A stretch of 64,000 bases of DNA, taken from contig OU744725.1 of assembly GCA_916613615.1 (NCBI GenBank), positions 12,054,253 through 12,118,252 of the forward strand, in the 5' to 3' direction. The notes under the pieces are model-generated. The model searched no databases. It saw only the letters and a list, made by a program, of their open reading frames with translations, and was not told where the DNA came from. Each line of letters opens with the position of its first letter. Within the stretch, counting starts at the first letter, position 1. Source of the DNA: Steromphala cineraria. Lineage: Eukaryota; Mollusca; Gastropoda; Trochida; Trochidae. The position numbers and the translations under genes are program-made. Of this stretch, positions 11,550 to 23,500 are shown piece by piece.

Positions 11550-11760
11550 TTAAAGGGACAGTAGCACGTTTTCAGGGGAATTAAAGGTGATGTCAGGAAC
11601 ATGAAAATTAATGGTTCCAATTGAAAGAAAATGTATTCAAACTAAATGAAGCAGTAATAAATCAAATATATAATTTTAAGTTTAGCCACGGGATTCCTTT
11701 TTCCTATCAAAATGATACATAAACGTACAATTATCAGTGAAAAAATAAAATTGTCAACAA
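11550..11760. mobile_element. TTAA MITE, copy 3, truncated
   Basis: The left end (TTAA-AGGGACAGTAGCACG) and interior landmarks match copies 1 and 2. An internal stretch of about 110 bp and the right terminus are missing, so this is a deletion derivative that cannot be excised by a TIR-dependent transposase. Confidence 0.75.
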
Positions 11761-12317
11761 CAAAAATATGACTATTTATAAGAACTTGTTTTTCATCAAG
11801 TTACAATTAGCCTATACCGTGGCTGCTCGAATACAAGTGGATGAGTTAGTATATACAAATAAATAATAATGTGTCTCTTTTATGACCTTAAAGGGGAACA
11901 CTTACTTCGAGGTTGAAGACGCCCTTTAACTTATGAAACTGATGAGAATGTATTTCTGAAAATAAGTATATGTACAGTTCTCCTTATTATTATAAATTGA
12001 TCACATAAGCATAAAATGATATGATTAGTCTGGTGAACATAAAGAGTGACACATTTTCTCGTCTTGTTGATCGTATGTCAAATCTTGCCTCAAGCACTTG
12101 TTATATATTTACAACCCTAGCTGTCAGTGGTAGGCAAGACACCTCGGGGATGTAGGGCTACATGTTCGAACATGTTGTAGTAAGTTAGAATCAAAAGACG
12201 GCCGTTATCAGGATTTAACTAACAATATTTGCAACCTTGTGTTAGATTGTTAGATTGCTCGTGTGATATTAACAGTTTTAAAATTTTTCCTCCGGTAAGA
12301 ATTTAAAATGAATTGAT

Positions 12318-14062
12318 TTTAAAGGGACGGTCCTATCAGAGTATTATTTTCTGTAAAAACGAAATTCAAAAGACCGCAGGGGATGCATTCCATTCTTTGT
12401 CAATTTGTTAAATCTAGAAGAACATAAATGTTAGCCTCACTAAATTATTTGAATATATGTGTGAAATAATCATGTAATAATCACATAAGCATAAACAGGG
12501 AAGTACTCTTGAATTTTATTTCCACAAAAATACCCCGTTAAACGGCCAGTTCGAGCAGGTATTTTTTGTTCCACAAATATTCGGGAGGGAATTCCCTTTT
12601 GCACACGACACGTCAAATTTTATATATTCGATTTGTTTTCATTTTTTTATGTTAATAACTATGTCAAGTTTGGTAATTAGTTCTAATCCGCCCTTCAAAA
12701 CAAAAAAATAGCGAAAAGCAACTTACAAGCACTTCGAGCGATTTATTTTTTGTGGAAACGAAATTCAGGACTTTCCTGTTAACTAATATATACGATTTTT
12801 ACATGATTAATTCACACTTAATTTCAAATATGTTCATGAGGTTATCATTTCAGTTAATTGTTCATGATTTAACAATTTGACAAAGAATAAAGTGTATCGC
12901 CTAAAAAAAGAAAAACATCGGGAAATGAAGCCAATCATCGGAGCTACGAGCGTGAGATGCATCACTAGCATTTACTGCCACAAAAAAATTTCTTTACTGA
13001 TAACTTTTATTATGAATCACGTGTAAACATGTCCCTCTTCTATCAACCAATTATATTTTCTTGATTTACTCAATGATTTAGCATGATACAGTACATTTGT
13101 TTTCTCGAAATGCTAACAATTCAAAATGGCGGAGGAAAGCCGATCGAACTCGAAGCCTTGATCATGGCGGCCACTAGGATTATTGTCAGCTGATTGTTTG
13201 GTCGGTGTTCAGGTGTTGTAGTTACTTGGATGTTTAAATTGTAGGAGATTTGTTAATAATGTTTGCATAAGAAAATATCACAGACAGACAGATTGTTTAT
13301 TGAAATCTACATATGACACCTAAAATGGCTAGGCTCAATCAATATGACACTTAGAAGAAGTTGATTCACATTGGCTTTCGAATTTTAAAAACATTCGTCA
13401 GCGCTGCCGCTCTCCCAATTATTAACAGTACGTATTGCACTTTTCCGAACATAAACACTTCAAATGAATTAAGTGACTAAGAAATATTTCTGAAGAAAAA
13501 AATGTTTTACTATGAGTGAGATTGTGCGAACTGCGAAGTCGAGGGCGACCGCGAAAGTTCGACGGAAATTCGCATGCGAGTAGACAAGAGAGAAATGTCA
13601 AGCGGATTTATTTGAGAGACATTGCCCCAACATTAAATAACCTGAAATCTAAAATAATTTTACGGATTTTAACTGGATAAACATTTTTAAAATTTGCTTT
13701 ACAATCATGAGTTGACATGTCACTGCAAGAGGCAACTGATTTTACTGTTGTTCACACGACAAATATTCTTCTAAGGATGATATGACCCTTTTACACATAT
13801 AACCATGTAAATTCCATGATATTAACGTAGTGACTGTTTTTAAAAAGCGAAGGGCCATTGTCGAATTTTGATGGGCAATGAAAACATAGGTCCCACCCAG
13901 AATTATCCCTGCACACTACATTGCATTTTGGGAAGGGACATTTCTCGTTCTATTTATAGACTGATAAAGAAATGACGCGCTGTGTCTAAAAATAAGTTCG
14001 TTAGCAGTTTAAGCTAATCGGTGAAAACCTGCTCGAACTGGCCGTTTAAGACTGTCCCTTTA
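12318..14062. mobile_element. Composite TIR element, candidate nested transposon
   Basis: The outer ends TTTAAAGGGACGGTC (12318) and GACTGTCCCTTTA (about 14048-14061) are inverted. A second inverted pair, TTAAACGGCCAGTTCGAGCA near 12538 and its complement near 14025-14049, lies next to the right outer end but about 205 bp inside the left one. The simplest reading is that a smaller foldback unit inserted into the left arm. A CpG-rich patch with short YY1-like ATGGCGG motifs lies inside, at 13114-13175 and 13517-13580. No transposase frame was seen. Confidence 0.5.
12385..12895. repeat. Large imperfect palindrome (about 150-bp arms)
   Basis: The left arm at about 12385-12533 is matched in inverse by about 12744-12895. 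Shared blocks are CATTCTTTGTCAA/TTGACAAAGAATAA, GTGTGAAATAATCATGTAA/TTACATGATTAATTCACAC and AACAGGGAAGT..TTTCCACAAAAA. The spacer (about 210 bp) contains the TTAAACGGCC motif of the outer element. This is a foldback-type structure that would form a long hairpin in RNA. Confidence 0.65.
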
Positions 14063-14401
14063 CTTAGATTGGTAATTAATTAAACAGAAATACAACCGAT
14101 CTCTTCCCCAATATATCAACAACAGGTTATCAGAATTAAAAATAATGTACATCACAAAACATACCATATGAAGGGCTTGATCAGTCAAAGTTAGTTTCCC
14201 CGGCGGTCGTCGTATATTTTACGACCACTTCTTTGGAAAAGAATATCAACATACATTTAACAGTTATGTTAAACGCGCTATTTGTAACTTAAAAGAACAT
14301 TTGTGTTGAAAACACAAGGAAAGCACATATATTGATATCGATAGAATACAAAGGTACCAAACATAATCCATATCCAATGTGACATTTGCTATTCTAACCC
14401 T

Positions 14402-14427
14402 TGACCTTTGACACATGACCTTTGACA
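14402..14427 (+). promoter_or_regulatory. Two tandem DR1-like nuclear-receptor half-site pairs
   Basis: TGACCTTTGACA occurs twice, at 14402-14413 and 14416-14427, 14 bp apart. Its reverse complement, TGTCAAAGGTCA, is very close to the DR1 element AGGTCAAAGGTCA bound by HNF4, PPAR-RXR and COUP-TF type receptors. It lies about 140 bp upstream of the candidate first ATG of the next gene. A regulatory role is inferred only from motif and position. Confidence 0.35.
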
Positions 14428-14435
14428 GGTGCCCT

Positions 14436-14507
14436 ATGGGAGACGAGAACGAGGTTTCTGTCATGGCTGAACTGGTTGTAAACAAAGTGGATACCTACCG
14501 TAGATAA
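14436..14507 (+). other. Short open frame (23 codons), possible upstream ORF
   Basis: ATG GGA GAC GAG starts a 23-codon frame ending in TAA at 14505-14507, just downstream of the DR1-like pair and upstream of the proposed start at 14567 in a different frame. If the promoter lies near 14.4 kb this would be an upstream ORF. It could also be a first coding exon with a weak donor at C-GTAGAT. I cannot tell which. Confidence 0.25.
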
Positions 14508-14566
14508 CTTGGAAATATTACATTTACTTATCAAGCCATTAGGAAATTAAGAAACTGGCCTTGCCA

Positions 14567-17500
14567 ATGACGAAAAACGGCGACAGTCAGCCAACTGGTA
14601 GGTATAGATAACGATAAATATGACACCATTCATAGATGTCGATAAATCTACACTTTGTAGTTTCTATGTAGTACTTCACCGTGTAGATAAAGGCATAACA
14701 GCTGAATGATGTGAATATCTCCTTGTGAGATGTTTAATAATATTGAGCTAGATATACCGGTATATATGAATCAGTTTCATCATTTATAGAATAAAGATAT
14801 TTAATGTACCGTAATCTAACTTATAGATTAAAATTTGAGCTAAAAATGTTTTCATACTATTCATATCCATCATATCAAATAAAACTATCGATATCCAATT
14901 AACTGAGTTTAGTTTATCTTTTTTTATATGCTACTTATATCTAGTTAGATTATTTAAGTTTATCTATTTGAATTTAATGACTTGTCCAGAAAGATATGTG
15001 GAGAATGAATTAGAACTACAATTTATGTCAAGACTCCCAGGCATGCACAGATCAATGGATGTGGTGTCATTAGGGTTAATAATTGCAGTCATAAAGATCA
15101 TTTTGTGTTGATAATTTTAGTTCAGAGTGTTCATTTGTTAATATATAGAGAGTTACATAACCATAAAGCTTCTTTAAAATAAGATTTTTGTTAGTTTAGT
15201 AAGTTAGTTTATCGTAGTTACATTGGAGTATTTGATTTGTGTCATTTTGTACATGTATAAAACAATATTTATTTCTTCCCTTCCTTGTTTCAATTTAATT
15301 TGAAGTTTTCACTTTGGTATTTTAGAATCCATCTGCAGCAAATGGTTTATTTTGAAAAAAAAGCAGCCTTTTATCACTAAATGAAGGTCAAATATGTTTC
15401 GTTTCTATGTTTATACAATCAAGGCACAATGAAGTTAATGCAAGAACTTGGCAACAGGTTAAAGTGAGAGATTAGCTGTGTCAGTAATTACATCCATCCC
15501 TAATGAATTCAGATATTTGTTCCACTTGTAATGCAGTAAGCTGCAATATGATTAAGCTATTATATGTATAATAACATTACATGTTAGCGAATATAATGTA
15601 GTATGTTTCATTGCAATACTTTCTCCGCTCGCAATTTATCAACTCCAAACAAAATAGATGCATAAGAATGCCTTTTTCATCAAATGAAATTTCTTGAGGA
15701 CACTTGTTTCACTTACGTCATTTAAGTACCAGTATTCATATTTGAAATATGGAAGTTAAAAATTAAATGCATCCATTTATAATCTTGGAGTTGAGCTTAC
15801 AAATGTGCAGATAATTTGAAGAAAAAAATCACTGATAACTTTTTTATGTTCATAGTGTCATTTAACATTATGTTTAAGTTTTATCCAAAAAGTAACACTT
15901 TGTATTTTGTTGCTAACAAAAAAAAAACATATAAAAAGAGTTAAATTGTATAAAGAAAATAAACATTGTGTCACTATCCAGTGAAACAGGTGCATCAAAC
16001 TGTTCATTTGTAAACACTGCCCAGCCTATCCATAGTTTGCTGTTGCTCACACACAAAATTTTATCTTACCTTACAGTAAAATACTTGTTTTGGATTGGCT
16101 GACGATCAACTTGTTTTATCTTATGTACCCCGGGACACTCACCTCTCACGGTGTACAAATTTCATGTACCCCGCAGCCATAGCAACGTAGCGATGTAAGT
16201 GACACAGTTTTAATTTTGTATACAATTTTAAAATATGACATCTTAAGTTGTTTGCTTCTCACGGTCTGATGTACCATCTTTGTAGAAATGCCTTGCGGCT
16301 CTACATCAGACCGTATTACCCTCGTGAGAAGCAAAAAACTTATAATGTCATATTTTAAAATTGTATACAAAATTAAAACTGTGCCACCTACATTGCAACC
16401 ATTGTTTCTGTAGTCCTTCATGACATGTTTATTGAATAGGAGCCTTAAAACAGTCTAGGCCCTTATTATGCAAGTCTAGATTGACTGAGTATACATATAA
16501 AATGAAAAGCCTCAAGAAATGAAATATATAAATGAAGGTAGATAATTATTCTAAGTATTTTGAAGAGTAAATTTTAGTCTACTGTTCCTTGTTTACAAGC
16601 TTTTCACTTACACCACCCATCCAATGCATAGTTTATTTTCGTAATATTACCATAAGTTATTGTCAATGTATGACATATGCTTTAAAAGGTAACCAGCCTA
16701 AAGATTTATTTTGGTACTGCATTTAATTTTGTAACATGGCTAAAATCACAATTTATTAATGTCAATGTAATAAATATGCTAAAATAGTTGAAAGCCCAGA
16801 AGAGTTAATTTGGTACTTCAATCATTTGGAACCTAAGAAACTAATAACACATAAATTTTCAGCCTGATTAGAGCATGTAGGGATTAAAAGGTGGAAAAAA
16901 TGATAGATTACAAGCCCATAGAAAAACTCACCAGTTTCTGGCTTGTTACAGACCTCATTTATGTTTCATATATTGTTATCATAATAATACACACAAAAAA
17001 TGATAATACTTTATCACCCCAAAGGAAATACATTTTGTATTAGCATCTATTTGAAAGGGAAATAAAACACCTATTTGGAATTTTCTGCAACAACTATAAA
17101 CCTTCAAAATGCACGTTTTTTGCAAGTTGAGGAAGATGATAATTAAAAAGACTTGGTAACATTGATCACAACTGTTTCATTACGCTTCATAATGAGTCTG
17201 AGATATTGATAAGCTCTTAGTTACCAGGATGCTACACTGGATATCGCACCTCCTTGGGTAATGAATTTTCATTAGAGGTAGGAATCAATATAGAAGCACG
17301 TACAAGACGTCAATATACCTTGGCAACAATAAACAATATAGGGATGATGAGATAGTTCTCAAACAGACCTGACATGTTATACAAGTAGTCCTGTGATGAT
17401 TTTCAACCATTGAATTGAATATGATTCTATGTCGTGTCAACTCAAGGAATTTTTCATGGCTTTGGTTTACATTTGATTTGAAAACGGAGCATCACCCTGA

Positions 17501-20500
17501 TGGGTCAAGGAAAAGTTTCCAAATAAATATCAATTAATTTGTCCATTAAAGAATCGCCACGTTTCACTATTTCAATTCCAAAGCATACCAAACATATTAT
17601 AATATTGTCATTTAACAAGAGTCACTACTCCTTAATGTAACATGACCTTGATAAGATTTGGCATATATCATATCACTCCAACAAATTACTAAAATAATTC
17701 ATTTTACAATCATCAATTTACATTCTATAAACCATAAAACAACATATGACCATGAATGTCTTCCTTGTGAGTTATCAAGGGAATGAGCATACAACAGAAA
17801 CAAATCTACAAGCAATAGACAGGGATTTCCTATTGTCTCGTGTCACATCAAGCTAAGAGAATGAATATTCCCAAGCTGTCTTCATGCTTTATGAATATGA
17901 ATGGCTTGCCAATCAAACAATTCACCTAAACATACAATACATGGTTGATTTGATTTCATTCATGAATGACTTAATTTCATTCTTGGTTAAGCAATTTTCT
18001 TTATGATTATTTGGACACAATAATCAGCTTATTGTTTAACCTTTATTCTTATAAAAATTATATTTTGTTGCTTGTATCAATATGTTAATAACGTTTGTCC
18101 ACATACACATGTATGTATTTATTTATAGTGTTTTAGTTTACTAATGTTCAGCAAAGTGCAGATAGTGATGTGGTGTCAGGGCAATATCAGTATCATCAAT
18201 ATTTCAGTAATTTATCAATTAATCCAACCCTCAAATTTTCAAAACATATTCTTAAAATATTTTTGGATGGTTGAACTTTAATTCACTGTTGATCATTTGG
18301 CTAAATGTTAGATAAATATCATGTATAATTGTAATGCATGATTTTTAATGATGACCACATAATAATGATAATATTGTTATTATAAAGATTTAAGTTGATC
18401 ACTGCAGAGCAGACAATTACGCTAAGTTAAAGAATGGTCCTAAGAAATGATTGAAAATTAGAGAATCTACTTTAAACTTTTTGCACTTGGTTGACATTTA
18501 AATTTGAATTTGAATTTGTGACCTAAGTAAACAATTATGGGAAAATTATTTGAGACGTCTAATTGATTATTAATTATACTGTAGTTGAGTATCGGGCTTC
18601 CACATTTTAAAAAAATATGACTCGAGTACTCGAGGGGTCAGACTCGACTCGGACCCAAGTACCCGACATTCTATCCTTACCCAAGGATTTTCAGATTTTT
18701 AAATGAAATAGATAGTATTATATGGGTATTTTCATATCACATTCGGTATCAGCCCGAGACCCCAATATCAGCCTGAGAGCTTTAGCTCGAGGGCTGATAT
18801 TGGTCGAGGGCTGATACCGAATGTGATATGAAAATACCCATATCATACTATTTTTATCATATATACTTACCAAACAAACTACAAAAATACTCGTAACATT
18901 TCATAACATCTAACCTGTGGCTGATTTTATCCGTTTTGATAACTAACACACTACCAATAAACATTCAGCTCCCGAGCCTACGCCTCTTGCGACTTTTGAG
19001 TTCATTTAATCTCTGGTTTAATTTCCAAACTGGAAGGAAAGGTTGTATTAATAATCAAACTGACAATTTTGACAAATCCTATCCGCAAGTGACTGAAGCG
19101 TTTTCGCGATGTCGGCCACGTTCTAACGTCAGCTGTACAAAGGGAGACAACTCTAAATTCCTCGTCCCTTGACGACGGGCTGATACAGGTTTTTGCCCTT
19201 GACGACGGGCTGATACAGGTTATCTGCCCTGCGGGCTGATACAGGGTGTATCAAGCATTCAAAATCTCTGTATTTATAAGCAAGTATATGATAAATAACT
19301 TTAAAAATTAACAGCGTTAAACACTTTTAGAGTCCTCGACCTGACTCGGGCTCGAGTACTCGAGTACCCATGGAAGTCCTAGTTGAGTATTTAGTTGTGA
19401 GTAACCTTGAAAGGGTTGTTGATCTTGTAGCTTTTTATTTTCACAAACTTTCAATTAATTCTATTAATATGTGGTGCAAATTTTCGCCACTTTTGGGGAA
19501 ACTGGAAACCAAGAATCTTGTCTAATTTGAACAGAGGTTGGGTCAACACCCCAAGACTTGATCTACCTCTGTGGATATCTTGAGAAAGTCCAGATATATT
19601 GATACAAATGGGCTGAAAAATGAATGAAATCTCAAAGGTAGAACATACATAATTTATAAGTAAGTGAGTAAGAAGTTTATTGATTTTATCTGTGTGAAAG
19701 GCTACAAGATAATTTGCTCTTGTACCTATATTGAACTATCCTGTATGTATTGTGTGAAGTACAGTCAAGTACCGGTAAGTATATTGGTATACAGTGCAGT
19801 ATGTATTGACATTGCTGGCTAGACATGTCTAGGTCTCCTAAGCTTATTTCATAACTATTCCATGATGTATTTGATATGAAATGGAACTTAATCAAGATTG
19901 GTATACCAGAATCTTGATTGTTTGATAAACTAAAAGATTGTTAAGAAAACTTGATTTATTCATATTTTCTTAAAAAATAATTTGAAATATTTAGCCCAGT
20001 ATTTGATAAATATTCAATCAGAATTTAGTTGTTGTTTCCATATTCATAAGTCTTTACTTATTTTGTTGTGATCTTACTCATTTGGCAAAACAATAACCCA
20101 CCCACTCAAACCTAATCCCAGAATTTGGCAGCAATCATCACAACTGAGATCCAATATCAAAATATCAAAATATAGGATAATAAATTAGGTCTCAAAGTTT
20201 TGAAATATAAAACAACTATTTAAGATAAGATAACGCTTTATTGCCAAAAAGGTAATCTGTATGAAGCTAGTGTAATATTTTCGTATTTTTGGATCAAGTC
20301 CAAGAAATAAGATAAGATTACTGCAGATTATTGATATTTCTTTATTGAGGTCTAGAGAGTAAATATTGATTGCGACTCAGATAGGATTAAGAGTTTTCAT
20401 ATACTGGTTTGACCTCAGTATGTTTATTAAAACCAGCATTGAATCTGTTTGAATTGTTGCCTTGTATATTATCAAGTATCCATAAGATTCTTTATCTTGA

Positions 20501-23500
20501 AATGTAATTTAAAAAATACTTTTTTAGATCATCTGGCCTGAAAGGCCTTATGTTATGGCATAATGGTATCCGGCCGTCCGTAAACTTTGTGCACTTTTGA
20601 CTTTTTCTCCAGAAGCATAAGGCTTCTTTTCCATAAGCATAAGGCCTAGAAAGCTAAAACCTTGTGTACATACTCCTTGACTAGTGAGGATAATAATTTA
20701 TAGCTTTGGTGACCCTGTGGCGCTTAATAAGGGCAAAAGGGGCCACACCCTTAAAACCTAGTTTCATCTTCTTCACCAGAAGCATAAGGCATAGAAAGCT
20801 GAAACCTTGTGTACATACTCTTTGACTAGTGAGGATTATAATTTATAGCTTTGGTGACCCTTTTGTCCCTAATGAGGGCTGCAGGGGTCACGCCCTTAAA
20901 ACCTATTCTTATCTTTTCCTCCAAAAGCATGAAGCTTGTATACAGACTCCTTAGTTAGGTACTGAGGATTCAAAATGTACGTTTGGTGACCCTGTGGTCC
21001 CTACAAAGGAGGGAACGACATTTGCCACACCTTAATGTAAAATTAATATGAAGCCTGATGAGCTACAGAGCCAATTACAGAAATCCATACCTTGGTTTGA
21101 AATCTAACCTTTTCAAATATTCTGTAAATAATTTATTACGGAATTGCTTATCAGGTATGTTTAACATTTCAATCAGGTCATAATATTTCCAATAAAATCC
21201 TAAAAAATAGTGTGAACCGTTACTGACTTATGATAGTTGCTAATTAAATGCATCAATTTGAAAATATTTTACTATATATAGATAACAACAAGTGAATGAA
21301 TTATATTTGTCATCAGGATTGGAAACAAGCTTAATGGTCAAATAAGTCCAATATGTTAAAAGTATGTACAGTTGTCCCAAAATGAATTGGCCTATAACGT
21401 TGTTCATAGCCACTCAAGCCATGTGTAATCTATCACTGCAATCTTGTACCTGACAGTATAAATCAGGGTCTATTGTGTAGAACTGGTAGAGCAGACACCC
21501 ATACAATGTACGAGATAGCGTGTTTCTTTCATCACAGGTGGCCAACTGTCCGTGCAAGATAGTCCCGTAGTCAGCTAGAAATTTATAGGAGTTTGAGTAG
21601 TGTACTGTTTACCAAATGTAGAATCCTTTTTCTGTTGCTTTGGACTATTTTGCTTCATTAGTATTATTTAATATAATAATAATACACTTTGTTTTTCTAA
21701 GTACAAATACATCGGAAATTGGGTTGTGCCCATGGCACCCGGCAGCCACAGTGCAGCGCAAGTTAATGTGTTTTCTGCCTTTACAATGCCGAGTGTCAAG
21801 CAAGACAGCAACAACTCCCATCTTTTTAACATCTTTAGGTATGACGTGAACGGGAATCGAACCCTGGTCTTCTGTGTGATGTGCAGACACTCTACCAACT
21901 GAGCATAAGCAAGCCAAGGGACCTTCATGGCATAATGGACACCTGTTCTAATAGAAACTAGATTAATATAGATGAACAGACTTTCAGTAATACTTAAACA
22001 GTCAATCCAAGATTGTTTTGTATGAAAGGTCTTGTGACTTGTGAATTTTATGACAGCTTATAGCAAGTTACAGAAGACAGTCGACAGATAAAAAATTATT
22101 TTTAACTGCTAATATATGAGAATTGATGATATTACCTAAGCTTGTATGAACTGAATTAGTTTTTATAAAGTGACTAGGAATAATTTTTCCTGTAATGAAT
22201 TATTTTTTAATAAGCATATTGATCTACAGTTTTAATTGATATTTGCCATATTAGTTTCTGTGTGATGTGCAGTCAATATTTGTCACTTGTCCTTGACTCT
22301 GCACAAAACCATTTGCAAATTAGAAATTAAGATCAATAGATATCCAAAAGTTAGTTTGATTTTAATGTTTGAAGATGTTATCCAATTTATGCTTTTATCG
22401 TGTTATAAAATGTCAATAATGTCTGTTATCATTATGATTAACTTTATGACTTTTTGCATTAGCATGATTAGATTAAGTTTACTTTTTCATAATCAACCTT
22501 ACAAATCATGGATAAGATGCACAATTAATGCAATCTACATATTTCTTGGTCACCAGGTGGCGGGGCGAAGAAATTTCTGTACACTGGACCAAGGTCACGT
22601 GACACGGAGGAAGACGATCAATGGACCTTCACCCCTCGTAAAACAGGCTCACCGTCAGGTAACTGACTACACTAGATTGAAATAGTCACAAGTCAGTGAT
22701 AAGTCTACTTATTACCTACGAAGGCAGTGATATAGGGGTTCAGAGTTTTCATATGATGCCCTATTTTCCCAATATCCCTTTTTCATTGTGACATCATGTT
22801 ATAAACAATGTTTTGCCGACACGGTTCGCCTATGTCTGCCTATGCTGAGAAGTAGATTTTGCATATATTCTTTAGTTTCACGACTATGGAAATAAACAGA
22901 ATATTATATTTGTGCTCATGACATACTATGTTTACAACACTTGTGCCTCAATATCAGTATATCCCTCGCTCTTGCTCAGGAGGTGTCGTAAACATAGCAT
23001 GTCATGGACACTCATATAATATGCTCGAATTAAGTGACCTGCTGAATCCAGGAACTCATACTACAAGATGTTTGAGACAGAAGTGTGTCCCTCGCCAGTA
23101 AACAATAAGTCAACTGAGATTTTGATCCATATGAATTATGATTAAGGATGGGTATCGTTCCTCATTTCTGTATTGCAATATATTGCGATACAGAAAAGCG
23201 TATTGCAATATATTGGTACTTCTTTAATTCAAGAATTAAGAGTCTAAATATGAGCGTTAAGAACGATCATCATTGCTCAGCTTTGAGCTGTTTTGGAAAG
23301 GGATTTTTTGCAATCACTGTGCATGATCTGTATACATATTTGAGCTATTATAACAACAAAACTTCACATGTTTTAAAAACTTTCGGTCAATCATGTTTTA
23401 TTTGGTTGTTTTTTTGTGTGCAATTTTAGATGAAAACACCTCGTTTTCAGAAGTGTGTACAGATTCGTATCACGTTGTTCCTGTATTGCATATATACCGA

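Larger units (their letters stand above)
8414..14400. other. Intergenic region without a recognised gene
   Basis: No convincing exon on either strand. It probably includes the 3' UTR of the transmembrane gene just after 8413. It holds two more copies of the TTAA MITE, a short hairpin element and a nested foldback transposon at 12.3-14.06 kb, listed separately. 9.9-11.4 kb is unremarkable AT-rich DNA in which I see nothing. Confidence 0.6.
14598..22556 (+). other. Proposed first intron, repeat-rich
   Basis: No further exon found. Contents listed separately: a long hairpin at 16.18-16.40 kb, a nested hairpin element at 18.58-19.39 kb, a decayed TIR at 19.52 kb, a three-unit tandem repeat at 20.5-21.0 kb and a tRNA-derived SINE at 21.7-21.9 kb. 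14.6-16.1, 16.5-18.5 and 19.6-20.5 kb show only AT-rich unique-looking sequence. Confidence 0.5.

Noticed and set aside
21850..21925. Functional tRNA gene on the minus strand
   Set aside because: Boxes are intact but there is no proper acceptor stem, and a SINE body and tail follow.
22287..22685. 132-codon open frame on the plus strand
   Set aside because: It overlaps the real exon at 22557-22658 in another frame. Only the GGAKKFLYTG frame joins the next exon in phase.
23148..23429. 93-codon open frame
   Set aside because: Lies wholly inside a MITE and shows no transposase or host similarity.
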